Assembly (NCBI RefSeq): GCF_000814475.1
Contig: NZ_JSVC01000032.1
Location: 1 to 43,679, forward strand
Length of the DNA: 43,679 nucleotides
Source of the DNA: Flavihumibacter solisilvae
GTDB taxonomy: Bacteria; Bacteroidota; Bacteroidia; Chitinophagales; Chitinophagaceae
Direction of reading: 5' to 3'
The translations under genes and the position numbers were made by a program. The notes under the pieces are model-generated. The model searched no databases. It worked only from the letters and a program-made list of their open reading frames with translations, and had not been told where the DNA came from. Shown here in pieces: positions 7,178-16,381 of the stretch (position 1 is the stretch's first letter; every line of letters begins with the position of its first letter).

Positions 7178-9529
7178 ATGTTCAGATATATATATTATTT
7201 TATTTTACTATCCGTGCTCAGTTTCAATGCTTCCGCACAGGTCATCAATGGTATTATTAAAGACGAACAAAAACAACCTCTGGCTGATATTGCAGTAACT
7301 ATCAGGGAAGGCTTCAATGGTTCGGTCTCCAATCCTGCAGGCGAATTTTCACTAAAGCTTCCGAAACCTGGTCAATATACTGTACTGGTAAGTGCTGTCG
7401 GCTTTGCATTCCAGGAAAAATCGGTAACCGTGAAGGCTGATGAAACGGTTACAATAGAATTCATCCTGTCTAACCAGGCGAGTTCACTCAAAGAAGTAAC
7501 TGTAACCGCAGGAAGAAAAGCGGAGATCGTCGACCGCACTCCAGCCTCCGTTCAGGTTATTAACAGCAAAGAAATTCAGAACAGGATGCTGGTCTCCCCC
7601 AACATTTCCAATATCCTTGCCCAGTCAGTGCCATCGCTTGGTTTTGGAACCAATACAACCAGCAATACCGGGCAAACTTTGCGGGGCCGTACGCCCCTGA
7701 TTATGATCGACGGCATTCCGCAATCCACACCGTTGCGAAATGGTTCACGAGATGTCCGGACCATTGATCCGGCCGTTATCGATCGGATAGAAGTAGTAAA
7801 AGGCGCCACATCTATGTATGGCAACGGTGCAGATGGTGGAATAATCAACTACATTACCAAAAAATCTGAAGGCAACAAAGCATTTAATGCATACAGCAAT
7901 ATTGCTGCTACAGGCATGCCTATAAAAAGCAGCAGTTCACTTGGTGGAAGACTTACACAACAATTCTACGGAAAGATCAATGCGTTTGATTATATCGTCA
8001 GCGGCACATTCGAAAACACCGGCGTATTTAAAGATGGTAAAGGAAGAGTGATCAGCCCGGTTTACGGACTCGGAGAAACAGACTCTTACAATGCCTTTGC
8101 TAAGCTAGGATATAATATTGCAGCCAATCACCGTCTTGAAGTAATGTACAATTACTTCGGTTCGCAACAGCATACCGATTACGTAGTGAAAACTGGAAAA
8201 TATGATTCAATTCCGACAATCGGTGTTCCCGGAAAAGTGTTGGGAGAACCTGGCGGCAACAGGTATAATCATAATACCTATTTGCGCTACCAGGCAAAGG
8301 AACTTCCATTTCACACCAGCCTCCAGGCAGACCTCTATCTCCAAAGCTTTTACACTGTCTATGGATATGAACCGGTATATTTTGAGAACGGCGGACAATC
8401 AACAATCCAATCAGATAAGAAAGGCCTTCGTCTTTCTCTAAATACCCCATATAATATCACAAGCTGGCTAAGTGGCGATATAGTTTACGGATTGGATGTA
8501 CTGAACGACAAGACCGGTCAGCCATTGGTAGATGGACGTACATGGGTGCCGGATATTGAACTAAAAAATACGGCGCCGTATCTGCAGGCAAATATCCATT
8601 TGCACCGTGACTGGATCCTTCGCGCGGGATATCGCTTCGACAATATGAAGATAGATGTACCAACCTTTACCCAGGTGATGGTATTGAACAGTACAACAGG
8701 AGATTATATAGGAGGACAGACGATTAATGGCGGCAAGCTTTCGTTTGATGCTTCCAGTTTTAACGCCGGACTTCGTTTTGCACGATGGGAATGGTTCCGT
8801 CCCTTTATTAGTTTCAGTCAGGGCTTTTCAATCATTGACATGGGGCGCTATGTGCGTTCCGCGAAAGAGAACGATGTGGCCAAGATGCAAATCCAACCAG
8901 TTCGTGTAAATAACTACGAAGCAGGTTTCAGCAGCAACTTTGGCTGGCTGCAATTTACCGGCAGTTACTTTATCAGCACCAACAAGATCGGTGCATCACT
9001 GGTACAGGATAGTACAGGATGGTATACGCAACAGAAAGCGCCAGAGAAAACATACGGCTATGAGTTGTCTCTTGACCTGACTCCGATGGAAAATCTGGGA
9101 TTTGGAGCAGCCTATGCCTATGTAGAAGGAAAGGCTGACAAGGATAACAATAATCACTATAATGACGCTGCTGATATTTACCTGACCAGTTCCAAGATCT
9201 CGGCACCGAAAGCATCGGCATACGTTCGATATGCGCTAACCCCCGCCATCAGCATTTATACACAATGGATACATTTTGGTGATCGGGAAAGGTTTAAGCC
9301 CCGCGCAAATGGCAGGTATGCTAATGGCGAGGGACCTGTAAATGGTGCCGGCATAGTGAATCTTTCCGGAACGTGGAAAATGAATAGCCGTATTAACCTT
9401 CAGCTCGGAATCGAAAACCTTTTCAATAAGACGTATTACAGTCCCATTGCTCAATGGACTGGTTCTGACACAGATTATACCACTGCAAATGGCATGCGTT
9501 TCCAGTTGGGGGTTGGAGTGAAGTGGTAA
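7178..9529 (+). CDS. TonB-dependent outer-membrane receptor, siderophore type
   Basis: Outer-membrane active transporter of 783 residues. The ATG at 7178 was chosen because it starts a signal peptide (MFRYIYYFILLSVLSFNASAQ); a TTG seven codons upstream overlaps the putative promoter. After the signal come a carboxypeptidase-regulatory-like domain (about 22-105), a plug domain (about 115-230, with LRGRTPLIMIDGIPQ and IDRIEVVKGATSMYGNGADGG) and a beta barrel ending in an aromatic W, with the family's C-terminal LGIENLFNKTYY motif. It has no STN domain and no SusD partner, and a PepSY membrane protein starts one base after its stop, which points to iron-siderophore uptake rather than glycan uptake. 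The actual ligand cannot be read from sequence. No clear Fur box was seen upstream. Confidence 0.93.
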   Translation: MFRYIYYFILLSVLSFNASAQVINGIIKDEQKQPLADIAVTIREGFNGSVSNPAGEFSLKLPKPGQYTVLVSAVGFAFQEKSVTVKADETVTIEFILSNQASSLKEVTVTAGRKAEIVDRTPASVQVINSKEIQNRMLVSPNISNILAQSVPSLGFGTNTTSNTGQTLRGRTPLIMIDGIPQSTPLRNGSRDVRTIDPAVIDRIEVVKGATSMYGNGADGGIINYITKKSEGNKAFNAYSNIAATGMPIKSSSSLGGRLTQQFYGKINAFDYIVSGTFENTGVFKDGKGRVISPVYGLGETDSYNAFAKLGYNIAANHRLEVMYNYFGSQQHTDYVVKTGKYDSIPTIGVPGKVLGEPGGNRYNHNTYLRYQAKELPFHTSLQADLYLQSFYTVYGYEPVYFENGGQSTIQSDKKGLRLSLNTPYNITSWLSGDIVYGLDVLNDKTGQPLVDGRTWVPDIELKNTAPYLQANIHLHRDWILRAGYRFDNMKIDVPTFTQVMVLNSTTGDYIGGQTINGGKLSFDASSFNAGLRFARWEWFRPFISFSQGFSIIDMGRYVRSAKENDVAKMQIQPVRVNNYEAGFSSNFGWLQFTGSYFISTNKIGASLVQDSTGWYTQQKAPEKTYGYELSLDLTPMENLGFGAAYAYVEGKADKDNNNHYNDAADIYLTSSKISAPKASAYVRYALTPAISIYTQWIHFGDRERFKPRANGRYANGEGPVNGAGIVNLSGTWKMNSRINLQLGIENLFNKTYYSPIAQWTGSDTDYTTANGMRFQLGVGVKW

Positions 9530-9530
9530 G

Positions 9531-10571
9531 ATGAACAAAAAAAACGTATTTAAATGGCATCACTGGAGTGGGCTGATCGTTGGCCTGTTCCTCCTGTTGA
9601 TGAGCTTAACTGGTTCAATCCTGGTCTTTTCTGAAGAGATGGAGTCTTCAGCAGATAGTCCATACCTTGCAATCGGCAACACTTCGGGAACTTACTCTTA
9701 TGATTCATCATACAGCAAGGTCAGTGCCCTTTACCCGGGATGGGAAATAAGGTTGTATGGTAAGCCGTCCGGAAATGAAGCATTGGTCTACGAATTACGG
9801 AATAAAGAGCAAAGAAAGAAGGTCTTTACCCATCCTCAAAGTGGTAACATTCTCAGGGTTATTGACGATGGAAATACACAATGGCATCGTCGCCTTCTTT
9901 TATTGCACTACACTCTGTTTGCCGGTACAACAGGCAAAGTAGTGGTATTCTTTATTGGGATCTTATTTCTCATTTCACTTGTTACAGGCCTGATTATTTA
10001 TCGTAAAGCGATCACAAAAACCATTCTCTTTCGGTCACGAATAAGCGTTACAACAAAAAAGAGTTTCTTTTCCAGCTTTCACCGCGTTATTGGTGTCTGG
10101 TCAGTCTTCTTCAATTTGCTAATCGTTTTTACCGGGCTCCTTCTAAGTGGCCAGGTTGTTCTGAACGCCCTGAAAACGGCTGAAGTGAAACCGGTTGTTG
10201 CTTCCCATGCCTTGTCAATTGACAGGGTAATGAAACACGTAGCTACACAGTACCCCGACTTTGAGGTTCACCTCGTAAGGGTACGCGCCAACAGTAAATC
10301 CGTCCAACTAAGCGGCCGTTTCCTTCATGATCCTCCCTGGTACGGCCATTTTTATAGCTACGTGATCATTAACTCCACGTCAATGGAACTTGAAAAACAG
10401 CAGGTCATGGCCTCCCTTCCTGCCGGAAAGAAAATGCTGGCCATGGCCGGCCCTCTACACTTTGGCAATTATGGAGGGATCCCACTTAAGATTTTGTATT
10501 CGCTGCTTGGAATTACTCCCGGGTTGTTATCCCTGACCGGTTTTTTACTCTGGCGAAAGAGAAACCGCTAA
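9531..10571 (+). CDS. PepSY-associated TM-helix protein (putative siderophore-iron reductase)
   Basis: Inner-membrane protein of 346 residues with four membrane segments at about 12-33, 137-157, 187-211 and 320-343 and a large periplasmic PepSY-type part between them. Histidines flank the helices (HHWSG at the start, WHRRLLLLHY near 125, FHRVIGVW near 184, GPLHFGNYGG near 310), as in PepSY-TM proteins that bind haem and reduce ferric siderophores. The ATG follows the receptor stop codon by a single base, so the two genes are one operon, and the pair reads as receptor plus reductive iron release. The reductase role is known for some family members and inferred here. The 3' end overlaps the convergent gene by 4 bp. 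Confidence 0.87.
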   Translation: MNKKNVFKWHHWSGLIVGLFLLLMSLTGSILVFSEEMESSADSPYLAIGNTSGTYSYDSSYSKVSALYPGWEIRLYGKPSGNEALVYELRNKEQRKKVFTHPQSGNILRVIDDGNTQWHRRLLLLHYTLFAGTTGKVVVFFIGILFLISLVTGLIIYRKAITKTILFRSRISVTTKKSFFSSFHRVIGVWSVFFNLLIVFTGLLLSGQVVLNALKTAEVKPVVASHALSIDRVMKHVATQYPDFEVHLVRVRANSKSVQLSGRFLHDPPWYGHFYSYVIINSTSMELEKQQVMASLPAGKKMLAMAGPLHFGNYGGIPLKILYSLLGITPGLLSLTGFLLWRKRNR

Positions 10572-11062
10572 CGCTGTTCGCATAACTGCAAAGTCGAAGT
10601 GTTTTGTGTACTCATCTGGATCCTGCGTACTTTTCCGCCAGAATAATGTAAAACCATTACTCCATATTGTGTCTGGAATGCGTCCCAGGTATCGTCTTTT
10701 AACTGCGGTGTGCCCAGAGTTTTAAATAGTGAACCCCTCGATGCACCTAACAATGGGATGCTAAGTTTTCCTTTGAAGTTGGGGCCGATTTCAATATAAT
10801 CCCTTTGTGTGTAGAAATACAGGTCTTTGTCTTTAAAGAACACTCCCCCACCGCATTTAGACGAAGGTCCTTCTTCCTCGGCGGTGGTAAAACATGGGAA
10901 CTTGTCCTTGATCTCTGACAGGGTATAATTGGCTTTCACCCTGTTTACCGTTCCATTTAATACATCCACTACGAAGGGGTCACATTTGGCTTTTACTGTC
11001 AACTGGGCATGGGCGTTAGTTAGCAGGAAGCTTAGGGCCAGAAGCACGAAAGTTTGTTTCAT
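10568..11062 (-). CDS. Secreted protein of unknown function
   Basis: Protein of 164 residues starting with a signal peptide (MKQTFVLLALSFLLTNAHAQ); the ATG at 11062 is preferred over the frame's upstream extension because it puts the signal at the N terminus. The mature part has four cysteines (KCDPF, FPCFTT, KCGGG, QLCEQ) that could form disulfides in the periplasm. I recognise no domain. It overlaps the PepSY gene tail to tail by 4 bp (shared bases CTAA) and is divergent from the FtsX-type permease gene, so its own promoter must lie in 11063-11239 together with the operator described there. Confidence 0.75.
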   Translation of the reverse strand: MKQTFVLLALSFLLTNAHAQLTVKAKCDPFVVDVLNGTVNRVKANYTLSEIKDKFPCFTTAEEEGPSSKCGGGVFFKDKDLYFYTQRDYIEIGPNFKGKLSIPLLGASRGSLFKTLGTPQLKDDTWDAFQTQYGVMVLHYSGGKVRRIQMSTQNTSTLQLCEQR

Positions 11063-11119
11063 ATGTACTTGTTTCTTCTGGTTAATATGCAAAATCCTTG
11101 CTAATTTTTTGTAGCAGAA

Positions 11120-11148
11120 TCGGACAAGAGCGTATCGAAACCGGACAG
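11120..11148 (+). promoter_or_regulatory. Paired CGGACAR direct repeat, candidate operator (copy 1)
   Basis: Two direct repeats, CGGACAA at 11121-11127 and CGGACAG at 11142-11148, start exactly 21 bp apart. The spacer holds GTATCGAAAC. A copy matching at 24 of 29 positions lies upstream of the other FtsX-type permease (34943-34971, minus strand). Each copy ends 91-95 bp before the permease ATG. Conservation of both repeats, spacer and distance argues for a regulator binding site. Confidence 0.65.
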
Positions 11149-11180
11149 CTTGCGGGCTGAGTTGTCATACAATTGATTGA

Positions 11181-11206
11181 TTATAAAAGCTTTATAACTC
11201 TGGCAC
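11181..11206 (+). promoter_or_regulatory. Inverted repeat and TGGCAC element before the permease gene
   Basis: A perfect inverted repeat TTATAAA-agc-TTTATAA lies at 11181-11197, followed by TGGCAC at 11201-11206. TGGCAC is the core of the sigma-54 -24 box and also occurs at a similar place before the second permease gene, but the expected -12 GC is not in register here, so the promoter type is unsettled. Confidence 0.3.
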
Positions 11207-11239
11207 TCGATTGGAAACTATTTGCAAGACTCTACCATT

Positions 11240-13657
11240 ATGTTTTTTAATTCCCTCAAAATAGCCTGGAGAAACCTGTTCCGGAACAGGTTGCATTCGA
11301 TTATAAATATTGGCGGTTTAATTATTGGATTTACCATCGGGATCCTGATCCTGCTTGTGGTTTATGACCAACTCAGCTATGATAAATTTCACGTCAACCG
11401 GGACCGGCTTTATCAGGCATACCAGGTTTTTGGGAGAAAGACGGGCGATGACTATGTAAGCCAGTTTGGATTTGCCGCGGCCCCTGCTTTCAAGGAAGAA
11501 GCTCCGGCAATAGCCCGGGCATCCAGGTTTGCATTCGGCGGAGGAAACGTAGTATACAACGATAAAGAACTTGATATAACCGTGATGCTGGTTGATGAGG
11601 ACTTTCTTCCAATGTTCAGCTTCCCCGTGGTGGCCGGCAACTCGGGAAATCCCTTGCAAAGTCTGTCAGGTGTTGTCATCACCGAAGCCACAGCAAAGAA
11701 GATCTTCGGAAACGAAAATGCTGTCGGTAAGACCCTCAAGGTTTCAACAGGCGAGTTGAAGGCAATGACAGTTATGGCAGTAGTAAAGGACTGTCCGCTT
11801 AATTCAAGCATCAGGTTTGATATGCTGGCCCGCGTTGAGAACAGAAGTGATTTTGCCCGCGACCGGGCGAATTGGGATCGCCAGCACCATCCTGTCTTCA
11901 TAGAATTGAAGGAAGGCGCTACGCAGCAACAGGCAGAAAATGAAATCCGCTCCATTACAAGGAAACATCTTGCGGAATGGTACGCCGAGTTGGAGCGCGA
12001 CGGTGGCAGACCGGATAAAAACGGCGATGTGTATGCCGCCCACCTTATGCCGTTCAGTAAACTGCATTTTGCACCCAGGGTCAATGACAGGGCAATTAAC
12101 AAAGCTGTCGTTTATACTGTCATGACCGTCGGGATCCTGATTATACTCATTGCATGTTTCAATTTTGTAAATATCAACCTGGCAAAAGCATTTACCCGTA
12201 GCAAAGAAATCGGCGTCAGGAAATGCCTCGGCGCTGGAAAAACAAGGTTGTTTTCGCAGCTGTGGACGGAAAGTTTTCTCCTGTGTACAGTAGCGTTCCT
12301 GATTTCACTCACTGCTGTGAACCTGCTTCTTCATTCAATTAGCGGTATTCAACGGATTAATGCCAACCTGGCGACAATACTTTGGAAACCGGATTTCCTT
12401 TTGCTGGCGGTAGCTGTACTTGTTGCAGTTTCGTTTATCGCCGGCGGCTACCCTTCCTGGTTAATGGCAAGATTCCAGGTAGCCGAGACTTTAAAAGGAA
12501 AAGTAACGTTGCGAAGGAAAAGCCTGCTGCGCAGTTCCCTGATTGTAATCCAGTTTGTCATTGCCTGCATAATGATTAGTTGTACGGGTATCATTTATAG
12601 ACAATTCAAACACTTGCAGAACGGCGACCTGGGATTTAATAAGGAACATGTGATCAGTATTCCACTTAACAAACCGGAAAACGGCCGGCAAACTATTGAA
12701 AAACTCAGGACCAGGCTTTCCTCACAGTCGTCGATCCGGTCCATCACCGGCAGCAATATCAATATTGGACGGGGACGTGATGGGTCGACCACCCGGTCTG
12801 CAGTGACCTTTGAATACCAGGGAGAATTGATCAAGACACTGATCGCTTCGGTTGATTACAATTACCTGGAAACCTTCGGCCTGAAAACGATAAATGGCCG
12901 GGACTTTGATCGTAGTTATGCTTCGGACACCCAGCAAAATGTTATCATATCTGAAAGTATGGCACGCCAATTCAGGGAGAAGGATATTACTGGAAAATCA
13001 CTCAGTTCTGATACTTCTGCACCCAGGTGGAATATTATTGGCGTTTTCCCCGATTTTCATTTGTATTCCTTGCGGGAACCAATGCAACCATTAACACTCG
13101 TCATTAATCCCAGTGATGAGATCAATTATTGCTTCATAAAAACTTCAGGAAGCAACATGGTTGGTACCATTGACCTTGTAAAGAAGGAAATGGAAACCCT
13201 TGAACCTGGTAAGGAATTCCGGGGTTCATATCTCGATGAAAATATCAACAACTGGTATGAACAGGAGCGCACCATGTCACTTATGTTCAGCATTGCTGCA
13301 CTTATATCCGTGATTCTATCCTGCATGGGGCTGTTGGCAATGGTGTTGTTGATGATCCAGCAACGGGTGAAGGAAATCGGCATGCGGAAAGTCCTTGGTG
13401 CAAGCGTGCAACAGATTTCATTCCTGATTTCGCGCGATTTCCTGGGTCTTGTTGGCCTGGCTGTCCTGATCGCAACACCTGTCAGCTGGCTTGTCATGAA
13501 TAAATGGCTGGAGGATTTTGCTTACCGCATTCCCATCCGGTGGTGGATGTTCGGATTAATGGCCATTATCGCCATCATTGTGGCATTACTAACTATCAGT
13601 TTCAACACCATCAGGGCTGCACGCCAGAACCCGGTGAAGAGTCTGCGAACAGAATAA
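11240..13657 (+). CDS. FtsX/MacB-type ABC permease, about 800 residues
   Basis: Inner-membrane protein of 805 residues built as two FtsX modules. The ATG at 11240 (MFFNSLKIAWRNLFRN) matches the family's usual start; a TTG six codons upstream is unlikely. There are about eight membrane helices: one at 20-43 followed by a periplasmic MacB_PCD domain, three in the middle (about 295-410), one near 440, a second periplasmic domain, then three at the C terminus. The family motif K-E-I-G-x-R-K-x-L-G-A appears twice (EIGVRKCLGAGKTR and EIGMRKVLGASVQQ). No ATPase gene is adjacent, as is common for these Bacteroidota paralogues, so the partner must be encoded elsewhere. Related permeases drive export or mechanotransmission of peptides, lipoproteins or drugs; the substrate here is unknown. 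It is preceded by the shared operator at 11120-11148. Confidence 0.92.
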   Translation: MFFNSLKIAWRNLFRNRLHSIINIGGLIIGFTIGILILLVVYDQLSYDKFHVNRDRLYQAYQVFGRKTGDDYVSQFGFAAAPAFKEEAPAIARASRFAFGGGNVVYNDKELDITVMLVDEDFLPMFSFPVVAGNSGNPLQSLSGVVITEATAKKIFGNENAVGKTLKVSTGELKAMTVMAVVKDCPLNSSIRFDMLARVENRSDFARDRANWDRQHHPVFIELKEGATQQQAENEIRSITRKHLAEWYAELERDGGRPDKNGDVYAAHLMPFSKLHFAPRVNDRAINKAVVYTVMTVGILIILIACFNFVNINLAKAFTRSKEIGVRKCLGAGKTRLFSQLWTESFLLCTVAFLISLTAVNLLLHSISGIQRINANLATILWKPDFLLLAVAVLVAVSFIAGGYPSWLMARFQVAETLKGKVTLRRKSLLRSSLIVIQFVIACIMISCTGIIYRQFKHLQNGDLGFNKEHVISIPLNKPENGRQTIEKLRTRLSSQSSIRSITGSNINIGRGRDGSTTRSAVTFEYQGELIKTLIASVDYNYLETFGLKTINGRDFDRSYASDTQQNVIISESMARQFREKDITGKSLSSDTSAPRWNIIGVFPDFHLYSLREPMQPLTLVINPSDEINYCFIKTSGSNMVGTIDLVKKEMETLEPGKEFRGSYLDENINNWYEQERTMSLMFSIAALISVILSCMGLLAMVLLMIQQRVKEIGMRKVLGASVQQISFLISRDFLGLVGLAVLIATPVSWLVMNKWLEDFAYRIPIRWWMFGLMAIIAIIVALLTISFNTIRAARQNPVKSLRTE

Positions 13658-13671
13658 ACAGGTTACCATGT

Positions 13672-14496
13672 TTACCCGCCATTGAAAAACCGCTGCATAA
13701 ACAAGAGCTGGTAGTGAACTGCATTTGACCAGTATTCCCAATTGTGTGCACCCGGGCGGGTAATATAGTCGTGCCTGATATTGCGATACAGTAGTTGTTT
13801 GTGAAGTGCCTCGTTAACCGAATAGAAAAAATCTTCTGTGCCACAATCAATAATAAGCGCCAAAGAACCCGGTACAACCAGGTGAAGCATGTTGATCACT
13901 GTATTCTTTTCCCACCGCTCGGGAAATTCTGCATATGCGCCGAGCCTGGCTGCCATGTCCCAGTTTTTCGGAAACGGCCTGATATCCACCCCTCCGCTCA
14001 TACTGCCTGCTGCACCAAATACATCCGGATGCCGGAGCGCCAGGTATAATGCTCCGTGACCACCCATGCTAAGCCCCGTAATCGCCCTGCCCTTTTTACT
14101 TTTTATTGTGCGATACTTTGAATCTATCGACGACACCAGTTCAGAAGAAATATAGGTTTCGTATTTCCAGGAAGGGTCTGACGGGCTATCCCAATACCAG
14201 CTTCCGATTCCTCCATCCGGACATACAATTAGGCATTGATACCGGTCAGCAGCAGAATCAAGCCCTTTGACTTTGGTTATCCAGTTTGCATAATTGCCTC
14301 CATAGCCATGTAAAAGGTATACAACAGGAAATTCTTTGCCGGAGTTATAGCCCGCCGGGATAATCACAACCGACTTTATCGATTTCTTCATTGCGTTACT
14401 GTAGGTAGTGATGGTGTCAACATCTGCCGCTTTTGTATTTAGAGTAATGCTTGCGGCCAGCAGAACTGAAAAGGCCGCCTTGATTGCTATATTCAT
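13672..14496 (-). CDS. Secreted esterase of the esterase D / PF00756 family
   Basis: Alpha/beta hydrolase of 274 residues with an N-terminal signal peptide (about residues 1-23). The nucleophile is Ser143 in GLSMGGHG, the oxyanion region is LLHGYGG (61-67), and Asp222 (GTEDFF) and His251 (PGAHNWEYW) complete a plausible catalytic triad. Such exported enzymes cleave acyl or feruloyl esters on polysaccharides, or other short-chain esters; no carbohydrate-binding module is present to narrow this. It faces the permease gene tail to tail and is divergent from the truncated haemoglobin gene, with 64 bp between starts. Confidence 0.88.
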   Translation of the reverse strand: MNIAIKAAFSVLLAASITLNTKAADVDTITTYSNAMKKSIKSVVIIPAGYNSGKEFPVVYLLHGYGGNYANWITKVKGLDSAADRYQCLIVCPDGGIGSWYWDSPSDPSWKYETYISSELVSSIDSKYRTIKSKKGRAITGLSMGGHGALYLALRHPDVFGAAGSMSGGVDIRPFPKNWDMAARLGAYAEFPERWEKNTVINMLHLVVPGSLALIIDCGTEDFFYSVNEALHKQLLYRNIRHDYITRPGAHNWEYWSNAVHYQLLFMQRFFNGG

Positions 14497-14505
14497 AGAG
14501 TCAAT

Positions 14506-14533
14506 TTGCCCGCTAAAATATATCGTAATTTTA
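14506..14533 (+). promoter_or_regulatory. Candidate promoter of the truncated haemoglobin gene
   Basis: TTG at 14506-14508 and TAATTTTA at 14526-14533 are 17 bp apart. This fits the Bacteroidota promoter TTG-N17-21-TAnnTTTG except for the last base. The predicted transcript would start about 20 bp before the ATG at 14561. Confidence 0.4.
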
Positions 14534-14560
14534 TATTATTCCACAACTTAAAACTACGCC

Positions 14561-14944
14561 ATGGAACAACAAGCCAACACCACAAAAGAGGTTTCGCTGT
14601 ATGACAAGCTTGGTGGAGAGGTGGGACTTAGAAAAATCGTTACGGATATACTTGACAGGAACAGTAATAACCCCCAGATATCCCATTATTTCAGGAATGT
14701 TGATATGAACATCTTGAATCAACATGTCTTCGAATTCTTTTCAATGGGCATTGGCGGACCTCACCAGTATACTGGGAAGGATATGCTTACTGCGCATACA
14801 GGATTGCACATCAACGAAAAGGATTTTGACATTGCAAATGATGATGTAGTTAAGGCGCTCAATGATAACAAAGTGCCTGAGGCCGAGCAGAAGGAGATTA
14901 TCGGCATCCTGGAATCGCTGAGAGAACAAGTAGTCAATCGCTGA
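14561..14944 (+). CDS. Group 1 truncated haemoglobin
   Basis: Haem protein of 127 residues, the usual length for trHb1. It opens with SLYDKLGGEVGLRKIV, the conserved A/B-helix start, has a Phe/Tyr-rich B-E segment (HYFRNVD, FEFFSMGIGGP), and carries the proximal haem ligand His79 in MLTAHTGLHI, followed by the standard C-terminal helix. The role is probably O2/NO binding or NO detoxification, by family knowledge. The gene appears monocistronic: it ends 4 bp before the convergent oxidase stop codon. Confidence 0.93.
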   Translation: MEQQANTTKEVSLYDKLGGEVGLRKIVTDILDRNSNNPQISHYFRNVDMNILNQHVFEFFSMGIGGPHQYTGKDMLTAHTGLHINEKDFDIANDDVVKALNDNKVPEAEQKEIIGILESLREQVVNR

Positions 14945-14948
14945 AAAT

Positions 14949-16343
14949 TCAAGCCAGCGCAGCCACCTTACCTGGTATAATGTTTTGGTTGACCCGGAAG
15001 AAATTTCCGGGATCATACTTGTTTTTTATCTGAACCAGCCGCTCATAATTTTCACCGTAAGTCGCTTTCACCCTGTCCTCACCCTCGTCCATCATAAAGT
15101 TAACATAGGCACCGCCTGCTGAATAGGGATGTAAAGCTTCCCAGTATGCTTTTGTCCAGCTGGTGATTTTTTCCTTGTTTGCAGGATCAGGATCCACGCC
15201 CACAATCACCATCGCCCAGTTTGCCTGCCTGTAATTCCAGGCTGTATCCTTATTACCTATAGTAGCTGCTTTACCGTTTACAGGATACAGGTGCATTGTG
15301 GAATGTTCGGTTGGCATTTGCCGGGCAAACCTGATGTGCTCCTTTATCGCATCATCGGTGAGATCATTCACAAAGTCCGCGCGCCAATACCACTGTAGCC
15401 CTGGTGGATAAATACCATCGAACATACCCTGAAGTGCCGGATGCGGCAATGGCCCTACAAGATCAAGGGCAGGTTTTTTGAACTGTCGAATGGGCGCAAA
15501 AACTTCCTCGGCTTTCTCAAGAGGCCCGGTGTATGTCCATACTATGAAAGCCATTTTCTTATGATGTAAATGTTCAGGGAATGGCGCTACTGGTGGAACA
15601 CAATGGAATGCAAAGAACCCATTCAGGTCGTCTGGTGAATGTGTGATCAGCAGGCGATACCATTTCATTAGTTCTTCCGTATGCTCAGGTTCCCACAACA
15701 TGGGGCCGGCATATACCGTATCGATCGGATGCAATCGGAACGTAAATGCTGTGACGATACCAAAATTGCCGCCACCTCCCCTTAGCGCCCAGAAAAGGTC
15801 TGGGTGGTTGCTCTGGTCAGCATGAACAAAACTTCCATCTGCCAGTATCACATCTGCAGCCAGAAGGTTGTCAATTGTAAGTCCGCATTTCCGGGTAAGG
15901 TGACCCAATCCACCCCCGAGGGTAAGTCCGCCAACCCCGGTAGTTGAAATTATACCGCTTGGAGTTGCCATACCGAAAGCATGTGTTGCGTGATCAACAT
16001 CGCCCCAGGTGCATCCGCCCCCGGCTACAACAGTACCGGCTTCAGGATCAACCCTTGTATATTTGATTGGAGACAAGTCAATGACAAGCGCATCATCCCA
16101 CACTCCCAACCCACCGGCATTATGTCCCCCACCCCTGACTGCTACCTGCAATCCTGAGGTCCGGGCAAAATTCACGCTCATGATCACATCTGCGACATCA
16201 GAACATTGTACGATCATCCGCGGACGTTTGTCTATCATACCGTTATATACCTTTCTTGCAGAATCATAGTTGGCGTCTCCCGGTTGAATCACAGAGCCTC
16301 TAATTCCGGAAATTAGATCCAGGATCGTTTCGTTACTTAGCAT
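14949..16343 (-). CDS. FAD-linked oxidase, berberine-bridge-enzyme-like
   Basis: Oxidoreductase of 464 residues with an FAD_binding_4 (VAO/PCMH) domain and a C-terminal BBE segment (YDPGNFFRVNQNI). His74 in VRGGGHNAGG is the expected 8-alpha-histidyl FAD attachment site. The second, cysteinyl attachment of bicovalent members is absent: the aligned stretch reads SGIISTTGVGG. The ATG at 16343 gives an N terminus like known homologues; a GTG at 16385 is possible and would overlap the cyclase stop codon as GTGA. There is no signal peptide, so it acts in the cytoplasm. It follows the cyclase gene on the same strand and is probably co-transcribed. The substrate (sugar, alcohol or aromatic) is unknown. 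Confidence 0.9.
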   Translation of the reverse strand: MLSNETILDLISGIRGSVIQPGDANYDSARKVYNGMIDKRPRMIVQCSDVADVIMSVNFARTSGLQVAVRGGGHNAGGLGVWDDALVIDLSPIKYTRVDPEAGTVVAGGGCTWGDVDHATHAFGMATPSGIISTTGVGGLTLGGGLGHLTRKCGLTIDNLLAADVILADGSFVHADQSNHPDLFWALRGGGGNFGIVTAFTFRLHPIDTVYAGPMLWEPEHTEELMKWYRLLITHSPDDLNGFFAFHCVPPVAPFPEHLHHKKMAFIVWTYTGPLEKAEEVFAPIRQFKKPALDLVGPLPHPALQGMFDGIYPPGLQWYWRADFVNDLTDDAIKEHIRFARQMPTEHSTMHLYPVNGKAATIGNKDTAWNYRQANWAMVIVGVDPDPANKEKITSWTKAYWEALHPYSAGGAYVNFMMDEGEDRVKATYGENYERLVQIKNKYDPGNFFRVNQNIIPGKVAALA

Positions 16344-16381
16344 AAGGTCAAGTTTGAATGTATGGATCCTAACGTTTATAG

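Noticed and set aside
14949-16343. Bicovalent flavinylation of the berberine-bridge-like oxidase
   Set aside because: The second attachment Cys is absent at the aligned position (SGIISTTGVGG); the Cys in GGGCTW is in a different loop.
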